From Methylococcaceae bacterium UBA975 (GTDB lineage: Bacteria > Pseudomonadota > Gammaproteobacteria > Methylococcales > Cycloclasticaceae): a stretch of DNA of 64,000 nt. Numbering within the stretch: position 1 is the first letter of the stretch; each line of letters starts with the position of its first letter. The DNA lies in NCBI GenBank assembly GCA_002292375.1, contig DBBV01000020.1, positions 8,236 through 72,235 on the forward strand, written 5' to 3'. The position numbers were made by a program, and so were the translations under genes. A model generated the notes under the pieces. The model searched no databases, was not told the DNA's origin, and saw nothing but the letters and a program-made list of their open reading frames with translations. Positions 51,689 through 61,113 of this stretch are shown in pieces.

Positions 51689-52189
51689 ATGAGAAAAATT
51701 TTTATACTGCTATTTTTGGTACAAATAGGCATCGTAAGTGCAAACGAAATACCTCTAAAAGAACTAAACGTTGTTGGCCGTTCCAGTTTCAGTGTTTGGT
51801 TTTGGGATATCTACGATATTGAATTAAGAACCCCGAGCGGCACTTACAAGGCAGGAAATTTTCCGTTGTCACTTGAATTAACCTACAAAAGAGAAATATC
51901 TAACATTGAGCTTGTGGATGAAACGGTCAACCAATGGGAACGTTTCAATATTGGCGAAGACCAGAAAAAAAACTGGGCGAAACAATTATTAGTGATATGG
52001 CCTAGTGTTAAACCTGCAGATAAGATTACGTTTTACATTGATAATGAGAAAGTTACCTACTTCTACTTTAACAATCAATTTATAGGAGAAATAGGTCTGG
52101 CAGGCTTTTCAGATGCTTTTGCTTCTATTTGGTTAGGCTTAGATGGCCCGTATCCCAAGATGACCAAAAAATTAATTGGTTCCCATTAA
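51689..52189 (+). CDS. Chalcone isomerase-like periplasmic protein
   Basis: A 166-residue protein with a signal peptide (cleavage near VSANEIP) and the bacterial chalcone isomerase-like fold: LNVVGRSSFSVWFWDIYDIELRTPSG, LELTYKREISNIELVDETVNQW and FSDAFASIWLGLDGPYPKMTKKL. Probably binds fatty acids. Regular member of the ChrR/Cfa island; 69 bp after chrR. Confidence 0.87.
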   Translation: MRKIFILLFLVQIGIVSANEIPLKELNVVGRSSFSVWFWDIYDIELRTPSGTYKAGNFPLSLELTYKREISNIELVDETVNQWERFNIGEDQKKNWAKQLLVIWPSVKPADKITFYIDNEKVTYFYFNNQFIGEIGLAGFSDAFASIWLGLDGPYPKMTKKLIGSH

Positions 52190-52864
52190 TAGCAATGATT
52201 TATTGAGGAACTAGATTACAACTTATATGCGACAAAAAAGGTCGCACTTGCTATTAAACAACCTACCTTGTGAGCTCACTCTCCTGAAATCTAGCAACAT
52301 AACCGAAACCTAGCGATTCGTCTTTTCCAACTGTGACAAATAAAGTGGATATTACTGAAATTATAGACATTTACTAGAGTGCTACTTCTCGCTGGATAAA
52401 AGCTTAGGAGCAAGGCGTAAAACAGACTATAAAACAGAGTAAACGAGGCCATCGACCAGAAGAGCAAAGACGTCTAACAGACTCATGCAATATCAGCTTT
52501 ATGACTAATAAGTCAGGCCTTTGATATGGCGGATGATAAAACCGTCAAACGAATCGGAGCTAACCACCTCACCATCAAAATTGATAACACTGTAGTTGCT
52601 ACAGTGATCGAAAAAGGCAGTACCGCCTGTAACCCAAGATAAAGAATTTTCCACTTAAAATTCAAAAGACCGACTGTAAATGAGCGACTTTTTTGACATC
52701 ATGAGGCGAGGCTCATTCAAACAGGTAGCCCACTACTACGCCGTCTTTGTTCTGATACCAATCAACCGAAGCTTTAAGCAGCTCTCGAATTATTTTTTCT
52801 TCCTTTTACAGGTATAGTTTGAGCGAACATTTCTACGGTACTTCGTAATAGATAACTGCTTCAT
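52190..52864. other. Gene-free stretch with a possible IS630-like remnant
   Basis: Plus frame 52379-52523 reads ATSRWIKA, stop, then EQGVKQTIKQSKRGHRPEEQRRLTDS and MTNKSG, reminiscent of the basic linker of IS630 transposase N-termini (KRGRP...RLT). It has stops and no DDE part. A hairpin GCGAC/GTCGC lies at 52230-52246. I see no intact gene. One end of the Tn7-like element is expected here but I could not fix it. Confidence 0.35.
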
Positions 52865-54964
52865 TTAATTACCATCATTAAGAAATTCATTCATTAGTTT
52901 AATGACCGATGGGTATGTGTAGATCACATGCCGGCTAAAACCACAGGCTTTGGCTATAGCCATTTTGTTTGGTTTACCTGCACGCATTGGGATTGAAGCT
53001 GATGTCTCTTTTAGTATCTTGAAATACCTACGCACTGCCTTTTCATATTTCAACGTGAGGTCTTTTCTTTGCCTTTTTCTAGCTCGCTTTAACTCGTCTT
53101 CTCTAGCTAAAACCAACTTTTCTTTATGCGTTGTTAGAATGATCGGTTGACTACCTCTGGTGCCATGCTTACTGTTGCGTTTTAAAGCAATCACTTCAAT
53201 ATCATTAGACTTACATAACCTTAAAAGAAGTCTAGTATTGGTGTTAAGTAAGTGCGCTACGCCCGATAATACGACATAATTTCCACAAAAATAATCAACA
53301 GATTCTGCCGTTATTCGTACATGTCCCTCGACAGTTGTTGCAACCAAAATATTTTGTGTAATAGCATCGTTAATAACTGATGAATCTAAGCCCGTTTTAT
53401 CCACAACCTCAGTAAATCCGAGTGTACTTATTTCAACTAGTGATGTATGCCTTTTAATCAACCTGTCTACTTGAGATTTGTCTAACATAAAGCCCGATAA
53501 ATTTGAGTCAATCGAACATTCAGATTGAATCACCCCGTCAATCACTGCTGAAACTATATCTGATTTCAATTCAGTAGACTTAAGCTTCTTATTCATAATG
53601 TTTTTCAAACAAACCATTTCTTGTTTATAAAACCCCAATGGCTTTGCATGTTCCCTAGCTGACTGCATTAACAGTTTTATCTCTTCAACAAACCAGGTTT
53701 CCTTTCGCCCCCGATGCAACGACTCAGTCGACACGGTACCTTCTTTTAAATATTTCAAAACGCTAACGGGCACACCCAAGCTTGCACCCGCCTCTCGAAT
53801 CGGAACCGTTTTAAAAAAAACTTCAGGTATAAGCGTACCTCTCATATCTATGATGACTCGAGAACCGCCATTACTTGATGGGATGGTTTTTTTATTGATA
53901 TAACGGCTGTCAATGATCATATTCAACACACGCGGCGACATGCCTGTCCTTTCACAAAACTGAGATTTTGTGAGGTACCTCATACCACTCGTTAATGACT
54001 GGTTATCTAGGAGCTTTTTATCAATATACCCTTTGCCCCAAACACCTTTTCCAAACTCAATAAATTCACTTTTTAGATAAACGGCTTCTTTTTTGAAGGA
54101 GCTGTTTTTAAACAAGGCTAAGTAAAAAAGCTCGAACTGCTTTCGTAAAGCGGACTCTGGTGGCCGTGTTGTTTCATAATATTCACCCAGGTTGTTCAAA
54201 AACGCATGGTATCCATGCGGCCAGTTCTTAAAAATATTAACCGATGAATCGATCTCTCTAGAATGCGTATTAGAATGGGGCTCATGACACTTGTAGTACT
54301 GCTTTTGCAATACATTCATTATCAACAACAAAGAGCTCAATGATAATTCATCGAAATATTTAATCGGGTATCCGCTCTTATTCTTAAGTCCGCCTAAATT
54401 AAAACCATACACTTTTAACGCAATGATTTTCATAAACTCATTAACGTCCTCATCAAGCGTTTCTAAACTCTGATCAGAAAAATTAGCGCCGCAACGACAG
54501 GTTAATAACCCGGGCCTGAACCAACTGACTTTTTCGCCGCATTCAACACAGTGCGTTATTGGCACACACCCATGTTTTGGGCAACCAACGGCATAACTTA
54601 AACTCCAAAATGCTTCTATGTAACCGTCGTCTTCCGCACAATGGGGACAAAAGAATGCTCGCCTCAAATCAAACTGTGACGTCGATGCACTACGCTGTAA
54701 ATTTTCATTTAATATTTTTGAATGATAAGCGGCATCATTTGCTATATTTGAGATGGCCTTTAACTTTTCAAAATCACATCCTGTTATATCAACAAGGCTA
54801 CCCAAAGGGACATCTATGCCATGCATGCTATGAGCCGTCATACCCGCCACCTGTAATATGTGAACCGGCGTGTCGTACCCATTTCTCTCAGACAACCTTA
54901 GAATGTAACTTTGTAGGCTCTCAATTGCATAAGGTGCTGGTGTTCTTACTAGTAAACTCATCAC
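52865..54964 (-). CDS. tniQ: TniQ/TnsD-family target selector
   Basis: A 699-residue TniQ protein. N-terminal TniQ domain starts PYAIESLQSYILRLSERNGYDTP; zinc knuckles CPHCAEDD, CPKHGCVPITHCVECGEKVSWF and LLTCRCGAN (residues about 108-165). The long C-terminus has several helix-turn-helix-like stretches (KSQFCERTGMSPRVLNMII, AIAKACGFSRHVIYTYP). Longer than Tn7 TnsD (508) and far longer than CRISPR-linked TniQ (about 400), so a DNA-binding, site-recognising selector is more likely. Confidence 0.88.
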   Translation of the reverse strand: MMSLLVRTPAPYAIESLQSYILRLSERNGYDTPVHILQVAGMTAHSMHGIDVPLGSLVDITGCDFEKLKAISNIANDAAYHSKILNENLQRSASTSQFDLRRAFFCPHCAEDDGYIEAFWSLSYAVGCPKHGCVPITHCVECGEKVSWFRPGLLTCRCGANFSDQSLETLDEDVNEFMKIIALKVYGFNLGGLKNKSGYPIKYFDELSLSSLLLIMNVLQKQYYKCHEPHSNTHSREIDSSVNIFKNWPHGYHAFLNNLGEYYETTRPPESALRKQFELFYLALFKNSSFKKEAVYLKSEFIEFGKGVWGKGYIDKKLLDNQSLTSGMRYLTKSQFCERTGMSPRVLNMIIDSRYINKKTIPSSNGGSRVIIDMRGTLIPEVFFKTVPIREAGASLGVPVSVLKYLKEGTVSTESLHRGRKETWFVEEIKLLMQSAREHAKPLGFYKQEMVCLKNIMNKKLKSTELKSDIVSAVIDGVIQSECSIDSNLSGFMLDKSQVDRLIKRHTSLVEISTLGFTEVVDKTGLDSSVINDAITQNILVATTVEGHVRITAESVDYFCGNYVVLSGVAHLLNTNTRLLLRLCKSNDIEVIALKRNSKHGTRGSQPIILTTHKEKLVLAREDELKRARKRQRKDLTLKYEKAVRRYFKILKETSASIPMRAGKPNKMAIAKACGFSRHVIYTYPSVIKLMNEFLNDGN

Positions 54965-54981
54965 TCAAATAACCCGCCCAA

Positions 54982-55968
54982 TTAAGCGCTGGTTTTGATT
55001 TTACGTGCACCGCTACCGGCTATCGACATACCGCCATTTGCAGAGCCTATTTGGCTTACTTTCTGCAAAATACTTATCGTCGGTTGCACGTTAAAATCAG
55101 GGTGAAAAGGAGCTATTTCAGCTGAAACAAATTCCTTGTTAAACGTTGATTCTAGATGTGCAACAGCTAAGTCCTCCAGCGTAATCACTGAGGTTTTCTG
55201 ATCGATCGCATTCCAAACTGCACACTGAAGAAGCTTTACTAAGTAACCAAAAAGGCCGCCCGTCGCACAATAAAATCGAAATGCCATGCTTTCATTAGTC
55301 AAGCACGGCAAATCATAGTGTTCTTGCATCGACTCATTATAAGCACCTAAAATCGCAATAAAATCGGTCCTCAAGTCATTATTCAGCCACTCAAACCTCT
55401 GCATTTTTATAGGAGCTGAAAAACGACCCATCAATTGCTCATTTTGCTCTAATACTGCCTGACAACTATGTAGCCCACCTACAACTAAAGCCACGTTGGT
55501 ATCATCCACCAATATTTTTAGCCAATCAGCGACATGATGCATGACCTTACGTGACCCTTTGTCCCAAAAATGCTGGAACTCATCAATCATGACCATTTGC
55601 GTACCGCAATCTTTCATCAACTTTTTCAAGCGTGATGTTTTTATATTCTCCGTTCCAGTACAGCACTTGGGGTCCCCAATTGATTCCAATAATAGCTCAA
55701 CAAGCCCCTTTACTGTCGGTTTAGACGGCGTTCTAACTTTCAAGATTGGCACATTCAAACCATCTTCAGTTCTTGTGCGCGGGTGATGCATTAAACACTC
55801 GTCAAGAACCCTGCTTTTACCGGTCCTAGACTCACCAATCAATGCAATGCAAATGGGATTAGCTGAGCCTTTAGCGTATTTAAAGCCTTGTTCGATTCTC
55901 TCAACCGCCCTAACAAAGCCAGAGTGCTCTACCAAGGTCTCTTGTATTAGGTATGGGTTTTCAATCAT
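54982..55968 (-). CDS. tnsC: TnsC/TniB-like AAA+ ATPase
   Basis: A 328-residue ATPase: Walker A GESRTGKS (about residue 45), Walker B MVMIDEFQHFWDKGS (about 131), sensor region VALVVGGLHSCQAVL. Forms ATP-dependent filaments on target DNA and links TniQ to TnsAB. The C-terminal tail GSARKIKTSA is basic. Overlaps tnsB by 4 bp. Confidence 0.92.
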   Translation of the reverse strand: MIENPYLIQETLVEHSGFVRAVERIEQGFKYAKGSANPICIALIGESRTGKSRVLDECLMHHPRTRTEDGLNVPILKVRTPSKPTVKGLVELLLESIGDPKCCTGTENIKTSRLKKLMKDCGTQMVMIDEFQHFWDKGSRKVMHHVADWLKILVDDTNVALVVGGLHSCQAVLEQNEQLMGRFSAPIKMQRFEWLNNDLRTDFIAILGAYNESMQEHYDLPCLTNESMAFRFYCATGGLFGYLVKLLQCAVWNAIDQKTSVITLEDLAVAHLESTFNKEFVSAEIAPFHPDFNVQPTISILQKVSQIGSANGGMSIAGSGARKIKTSA

Positions 55969-57944
55969 GAGTCACCCTTCTTTAGAGTAAGCGAGTCACT
56001 CCCCCTTGGCCTATGAATTGGTTTTATATATTTAACCGGCGTTGACGCATCCACTACAAACACTTTATCTATATGCTTATCATCATCCAGCAGGGCTGTT
56101 TTTTTCTTTTTATCTAATTTTGTTTTCGAACCTTTAAGCAATTCCTTATCACCGATGAAACGTGCTTTTTTAACAGACCTTTTACCTGTTGTTGCCCAGT
56201 TCAACAATTTAGCTTTCGCCTTCAACAAGGACGCTTCATTAACAACAACACCGTTTTCTTTCGCCCACTTTTTTATCTGCTTGTGCTGCCAACGTGTCAA
56301 CCCAACAGCATATTCTTTTGACACTGCAGGAACGATATAAGAATGGTTGTCACCTTTAACGAAAACGACAACTTCACCTATGTCATCATCGTTGTATAAA
56401 ATATCAACCTTACAAGTATCACCGTACCTATAACGAAGGTCATTTAACTCAATTGAGTTGTAATGAAGTAAATCATGCACTATCCCTTTATGACTTAACG
56501 ATTTGTCGTTTTTAGGCGTCCCAAATGAGATATCTAACTCTTCAGGCGAACTGATCAGTCGAATATCCTCTTGACAAACTGATTCCTCCCACATGTTAGC
56601 CGGTGTCATACCAATTCCTCGATGCTCCTCCTGGTGGTACACATCAACAAGCCACTTATAAATACCTTCGTGCAACTTCTTATACGTCGTGAGCGCATGT
56701 TTTTTTGGATCGTAGTCATCTTTCTCAAAAATGTTAGAAAAACTTGTACCCGGAAGTTTATGAATATACCCCGAATTTAACGTACCAAAGAAACGTTCAA
56801 CCTTTCCTTTGAACCAACCGGTTCTACGCGGCGCCCGATGGATCTCTATACCGTATTTAAAGCAAGTGTTTCTTAAAGCGTGCGAGTGAAACTCCACCCC
56901 ATTATCAACAACTAGTTGAGACATGACACCGTGTGCAGCCCAATCATTATCTATATCAGGGTAATTTTTGAGTAATTCAGTTTTGGGTAAAAAAGCTTGT
57001 TTTAAGCAACGTTGAACGGTCAAATTACTGGGTGGTTCAAAGCTAATTGAAAATCCGAGAACACATCGTGTGTAATCATCAATACAAACTGTCAGCCAAG
57101 GGCGTCCTAAAGGCAGTCCAGTCTTATCATCAAGTACAAAAAGATCAAGCCTAGTATGATCGATCTCCGCACGCTCAAGCGGTGAATACGTAGTACGGTT
57201 TTGAATGACCGACCGGAATGCCTTTCTAGCATACTCACGCCCATGCCTTGCCACACAAACATCATAAGCATTTATGTCTCCAATCATTCGCTTAACCAAA
57301 GCCATGCTCGGTAATTCCAGTTTGTTTAGCTCTCCACGCAACTCATTCTTTGTGATGACAAGGTATTTAGCGCACTCAAGAGCATCACTGATTGTCCCTC
57401 TTTCACGCCGCATATACGTTTCATCAATTGCGTCTCCGACCAGGTTTTCAACCTCAAGGCAATATCGTCCACGACGATTACCTTTGTCCAAATTCTTATC
57501 TAACAGTGCAACCGAAGCATTGCCGTTCATTTCATATTTATTTTTCCACCTAATAACTGTTGATGGATCAGGAGCCCTACCTTTGCTACCCAGCTTAACC
57601 CAAGTTTCTTCTATGACCGGTATTAATCTAGAACGTGTGTTGGGTATGTCGAGCGTCGCTGACACATATTCGAAGCGCTCAATTGCTTTTTCATAGCCTT
57701 TATCATTTACTGATAAAGCCAGACGTTTGTCACTTTTTAATTTTCTTTCTTCGGGAAAATGCTCAAAAATATTCATTGCATTTTGACTGATAAGACTCAG
57801 TATTTCACTTTCAGAAAACTCTTTGATTCGTTTTGTTTTCTGGCATTCTAATTGCCAAATATCACCTTCAAACTTACGTATTAAGTTAAGTTTTTCGCCA
57901 TCATATTCTACATACGACCCAACCATTATCCTCGCAGTACTCAT
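55965..57944 (-). CDS. tnsB: TnsB/TniA-like DDE transposase
   Basis: A 659-residue transposase. N-terminal DNA-binding part, rve catalytic domain with D of AEIDHTRLDLFVLD (about residue 264), D of QLVVDNGVEFHS (about 350) and E of KGKVERFFGTLN (about 386), then a mu-type C-terminal beta barrel and a basic Lys-rich tail that usually touches TnsC. Cuts and joins 3' ends. Overlaps tnsA by 4 bp. Confidence 0.93.
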   Translation of the reverse strand: MSTARIMVGSYVEYDGEKLNLIRKFEGDIWQLECQKTKRIKEFSESEILSLISQNAMNIFEHFPEERKLKSDKRLALSVNDKGYEKAIERFEYVSATLDIPNTRSRLIPVIEETWVKLGSKGRAPDPSTVIRWKNKYEMNGNASVALLDKNLDKGNRRGRYCLEVENLVGDAIDETYMRRERGTISDALECAKYLVITKNELRGELNKLELPSMALVKRMIGDINAYDVCVARHGREYARKAFRSVIQNRTTYSPLERAEIDHTRLDLFVLDDKTGLPLGRPWLTVCIDDYTRCVLGFSISFEPPSNLTVQRCLKQAFLPKTELLKNYPDIDNDWAAHGVMSQLVVDNGVEFHSHALRNTCFKYGIEIHRAPRRTGWFKGKVERFFGTLNSGYIHKLPGTSFSNIFEKDDYDPKKHALTTYKKLHEGIYKWLVDVYHQEEHRGIGMTPANMWEESVCQEDIRLISSPEELDISFGTPKNDKSLSHKGIVHDLLHYNSIELNDLRYRYGDTCKVDILYNDDDIGEVVVFVKGDNHSYIVPAVSKEYAVGLTRWQHKQIKKWAKENGVVVNEASLLKAKAKLLNWATTGKRSVKKARFIGDKELLKGSKTKLDKKKKTALLDDDKHIDKVFVVDASTPVKYIKPIHRPRGSDSLTLKKGDS

Positions 57945-58678
57945 GATATTGCCCCCTTTGTTCCATTTGCTTTCAACCTAAACAAAGAGCCCTTGCCTAT
58001 TTTTTCACTACCATCTAGGACTAACACTCCCTCTAAAGTAAGCCGGGACAAAACACACCGGATATCAACATCTGAGCTTGTGTAAATACCGTCAAGCCAA
58101 GATATTGAATCGTTAGAAAGAAAGTAGACCCTCAGTATTTCTCGAGACGTACCATCAATAGGATCACGACCGAACTTAAGAATCGTTCGTGCATTGTGTA
58201 GCCGTAATTTGTTGGATAATTGCTCACCAGTAACAACATGGTATGAATAGCCGATTTTTGGTAAGTATTCGGTTAAAAAATCGGTTCTAATTCGCACATC
58301 ATCTTTTTTGGCTTCCCTTTCAGGCTTAATTTCCCACACTTGTAGCTCGCCATTTTTAGCAACCAAGATGTCCGGATAATGCTTAGCTACCAGCCCCTCA
58401 ATGCAATATTCAATTAACATCGGTTGTTCAGCAAAGGCTTGAATACTGGGACTCGCATCTAATAGAACAAAGGCATTCAGTTCATTGTGGGACTCCCACT
58501 CCAACATCCGACTCATCTTCCACGATGGATATTCACCAGTTGGTCTAGCTCGTGATCGAGTACTTACTTTGCGCATTCTGACTTTGCCCTTTTTAGGGAA
58601 AGTCAGCTTGATGTGATTGTTCTTATGCTGAAAGAACAGCGGTTTATTCTGTGATTCAAGGTTCGTTAAATTATTCAT
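57941..58678 (-). CDS. tnsA: TnsA-like endonuclease
   Basis: A 245-residue protein of restriction-enzyme fold: MLEWESHNELNAFVLLDASPSIQAFAEQP, then HYPDILVAKNGELQVWEIKPE, giving the E, D and K catalytic set (about residues 61, 103, 117). The C-terminal winged part follows. TnsA cuts 5' strands, enabling cut-and-paste. First gene of the operon, AAGGAA ribosome site. Confidence 0.9.
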   Translation of the reverse strand: MNNLTNLESQNKPLFFQHKNNHIKLTFPKKGKVRMRKVSTRSRARPTGEYPSWKMSRMLEWESHNELNAFVLLDASPSIQAFAEQPMLIEYCIEGLVAKHYPDILVAKNGELQVWEIKPEREAKKDDVRIRTDFLTEYLPKIGYSYHVVTGEQLSNKLRLHNARTILKFGRDPIDGTSREILRVYFLSNDSISWLDGIYTSSDVDIRCVLSRLTLEGVLVLDGSEKIGKGSLFRLKANGTKGAIS

Positions 58679-58796
58679 AGTTCATCATTCCTTTCTTATT
58701 GAGTTAAATAAAAAATTCTTGATCAACGCTTTATTCAAACTTTGAAGGCAACTCCCCTTGCGATAAACTTCAAATATCTTGTAATTAGCATCATTC

Positions 58797-58880
58797 AATT
58801 ACTGCATAATTATAGGAATGGCAGTAAGTCTTGTCAAGTATTTATCAGCAGTATTTTATTACTGCATATTATAATTGACA
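58797..58880. repeat. Cluster of TTACTGC/GCAGTAA boxes upstream of tnsA
   Basis: TTACTGC at 58799, GCAGTAA at 58821, GCAGTAT at 58848 and TTACTGC at 58859; two longer copies AATTACTGCATAATTATA and TATTACTGCATATTATAA. Alternating orientation. Candidate TnsB end-binding sites or a regulator operator shared by tnsA and the hsd genes. Confidence 0.5.
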
Positions 58881-58968
58881 TCAACTACTCTTTTAAGTAC
58901 ATTAATATCCAGTTAATTAATATTTTATTAACGGTAAATTAATTGCCTTAAATAAAGCAAAGACCACC

Positions 58969-59556
58969 ATGAAAAGCACCGCACTCATTGACATTGCCGA
59001 TATAAAGCCAGGCCACCCTTTCCGAGGCTCGATTAACCCAAGTGATGACGCAGATACCTTTGTCATTCAGATAAGGGACATTAATCAGTACGGGGAAGTA
59101 GACAAGCAAAAAATTGTAAAAACAGCTCTCACCAGCAAAAAGAAACCTGTTTATCTAAAAGAAAACGACATTTTGTTCGCTATAAAGGGCGCCAGACACT
59201 TTGCAACATTGATGCAAAACATTCCAGATAACTCTGTTTGCTCCCCTCACTTTTTTGTCATCCAAGTAAATAACAAAAATGCAGGGCATGTCATTCCTGC
59301 ATTTATTAGCTGGCAACTAAACCAAGTGATTGCACAACAATACTTCAAAAATTCGGCCGAAGGCACTCACTACGTCAGCATTCGCAGGAAAGTACTTGAG
59401 GATACACCACTGGTCATACCGCCTATAGCCGAACAGAAACAAATTGTAGCGTTTAACAATGCCGCCATAAAAGAACAAAAGCTATTTCATCAGCTCATTA
59501 AAAATAGGCAACAACAAATCGACGCCCTAGCAATTAACCTACATCAATCAAGTTAA
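58969..59556 (+). CDS. Half-size HsdS-like protein (single target-recognition domain)
   Basis: A 195-residue protein similar to one half of HsdS: one TRD (residues about 1-150, with GTHYVSIRRKVLEDTPLVIPPIAEQKQIVAF at its end) and one short coiled coil (NNAAIKEQKLFHQLIKNRQQQIDALA). It precedes hsdM by 39 bp. Could dimerise to form a specificity subunit or act as a regulator. TRD partner motif is lacking. Confidence 0.78.
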   Translation: MKSTALIDIADIKPGHPFRGSINPSDDADTFVIQIRDINQYGEVDKQKIVKTALTSKKKPVYLKENDILFAIKGARHFATLMQNIPDNSVCSPHFFVIQVNNKNAGHVIPAFISWQLNQVIAQQYFKNSAEGTHYVSIRRKVLEDTPLVIPPIAEQKQIVAFNNAAIKEQKLFHQLIKNRQQQIDALAINLHQSS

Positions 59557-59595
59557 TCAGCTACCCTCAATCAACTTTATATAAAAGGAATTTCC

Positions 59596-61113
59596 ATGCC
59601 ACATACCCAACTCAACCAAGACGATATAAATAAAGCCGTCTGGTCAGCCTGCGATACCTTTAGAGGCGTTATTAGCTCAGACACCTACAAAGACTTTATC
59701 TTGACGATGCTGTTTTTAAAATACATTTCCGATGTCTATAAAGATGATCATGGAAAGTTAGTCGAACAACATGGGGATAACCCGGCGCTTATCAACGCCA
59801 TGATGGCAAAGCAACGTTTCGTACTGCCAGAAGGCGCAAGCTTTTGGGATTTGTACGAAGCTCGCCACCAACCAGGAAATGGCGAACGAATTGATAAAGC
59901 ACTCCATACTATAGAAGAATCAAACGGCTCCAAGCTACGCAATGTTTTCCAAGACATTACCTTCGGTACCGACAAATTAGGCCCAGAAAAACAAAAGAAT
60001 GATTTATTGCGCCATCTATTAGAAGACTTTGGTAAAGATATTCTAGATTTAAGTCCTAGCCGCGTGGGATCACTCGATATTATCGGAAACGCTTATGAAT
60101 ACCTCATCAAGCACTTTGCAGCGGGCAGCGGCAAAACCGCGGGCGAGTTCTACACACCACCTGAAGTGTCAGACCTGCTCGCCACCATATTAGAACCTCA
60201 AGAAGGCGATCAAATATGTGACCCTGCTTGTGGTTCAGGCTCATTACTTATGAAGTGTGGCGCGATGGTACGTAAAAACTCGGGTTCAAAGAAATACGCA
60301 CTGTTTGGTCAAGAAGCCATTGGCTCTACCTGGGCGCTAGCAAAAATGAACATGTTCCTACACGGTGAAGACAACCACCGTGTTGAATGGGGCGACACTA
60401 TTCGTAACCCCTTACTAAAAGACAAAGACGGTACCGGCCTATTACACTTTGATGTCGTCACCGCCAACCCACCCTTCTCGCTTGATAAATGGGGGCATGA
60501 AGATGCGGCGAATGATCCATACGGACGATTCCGCCGCGGTATCCCGCCAAAAACCAAAGGTGACTACGCCTTTATCAGCCACATGATAGAAACCCTCAAG
60601 CCAAACTCTGGCCGAATGGGTGTTGTTGTCCCTCATGGGGTGTTATTCCGTGGTTCATCAGAGGGCAAAATCAGGCAGCAACTCATAGAAGAAAACCTGC
60701 TCGATACCGTGATTGGCCTTCCGGAAAAACTCTTCTTTGGCACAGGCATCCCCGCCGCTATTTTAATCTTTAAAAAACAAAAAATGGATAAGGACGTTCT
60801 ATTCATTGATGCAAGCCGCGAGTTCAAGTCAGGTAAAAACCAAAACCAACTCACGCCCGATAATATTCAAAAGATTATCGAAACCTACAAAGCGCGTGAG
60901 ACGACGGATAAATATTCTTACTTAGCCAGTTTTGATGAAATACAAGAAAACGACTTTAACCTCAATATTCCGCGTTATGTCGATACCTTTGAAGAAGAAG
61001 CTGAAATAGATTTAATGGCCGTACGTAAGGAACGCGTGCAGTTACAAAGCGAACTAAAAACCCTTGAAGCAGAAATGGAAGGCTACTTAAAGGAGCTGGG
61101 TTATGGTGCCTAG
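59596..61113 (+). CDS. hsdM: Type I restriction-modification methyltransferase subunit
   Basis: A 505-residue HsdM: N-terminal bundle DDINKAVWSACDTFRGVISS, TAGEFYTPPEVSDLLATILEP, SAM motif DPACGSGSLLMKCGAM, catalytic NPPFSLDKWG, then HGVLFRGSSEGKIRQQLIEENLLDTVIGLPEKLFFGTGIPAAILIFKK. N6-adenine methylase. Overlaps hsdS by 11 bp. Intact. Confidence 0.96.
   Translation: MPHTQLNQDDINKAVWSACDTFRGVISSDTYKDFILTMLFLKYISDVYKDDHGKLVEQHGDNPALINAMMAKQRFVLPEGASFWDLYEARHQPGNGERIDKALHTIEESNGSKLRNVFQDITFGTDKLGPEKQKNDLLRHLLEDFGKDILDLSPSRVGSLDIIGNAYEYLIKHFAAGSGKTAGEFYTPPEVSDLLATILEPQEGDQICDPACGSGSLLMKCGAMVRKNSGSKKYALFGQEAIGSTWALAKMNMFLHGEDNHRVEWGDTIRNPLLKDKDGTGLLHFDVVTANPPFSLDKWGHEDAANDPYGRFRRGIPPKTKGDYAFISHMIETLKPNSGRMGVVVPHGVLFRGSSEGKIRQQLIEENLLDTVIGLPEKLFFGTGIPAAILIFKKQKMDKDVLFIDASREFKSGKNQNQLTPDNIQKIIETYKARETTDKYSYLASFDEIQENDFNLNIPRYVDTFEEEAEIDLMAVRKERVQLQSELKTLEAEMEGYLKELGYGA

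Larger units (their letters stand above)
52865..58678 (-). mobile_element. Tn7-like transposition module tnsA-tnsB-tnsC-tniQ
   Basis: Four minus-strand genes with 4-bp overlaps (A/B, B/C) and a 17-bp gap (C/tniQ) in the canonical order. All key catalytic motifs are present. No Cas genes, no tnsE. In Tn7 the tnsA side abuts one transposon end, so one end is expected at 58679-58968. Terminal repeats and target duplication could not be fixed by eye. Confidence 0.88.

Noticed and set aside
52327..58885. Tn7-like ends with target duplication CCAAC (52328) / TCAAC (58881)
   Set aside because: Only 4 of 5 bases agree and the terminal sequences behind TGT do not match each other as inverted repeats.
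52865..58968. CRISPR-associated transposon
   Set aside because: tnsABC-tniQ suggests the idea, but TniQ is far too long, and no cas gene or repeat-spacer array is visible anywhere in the window.
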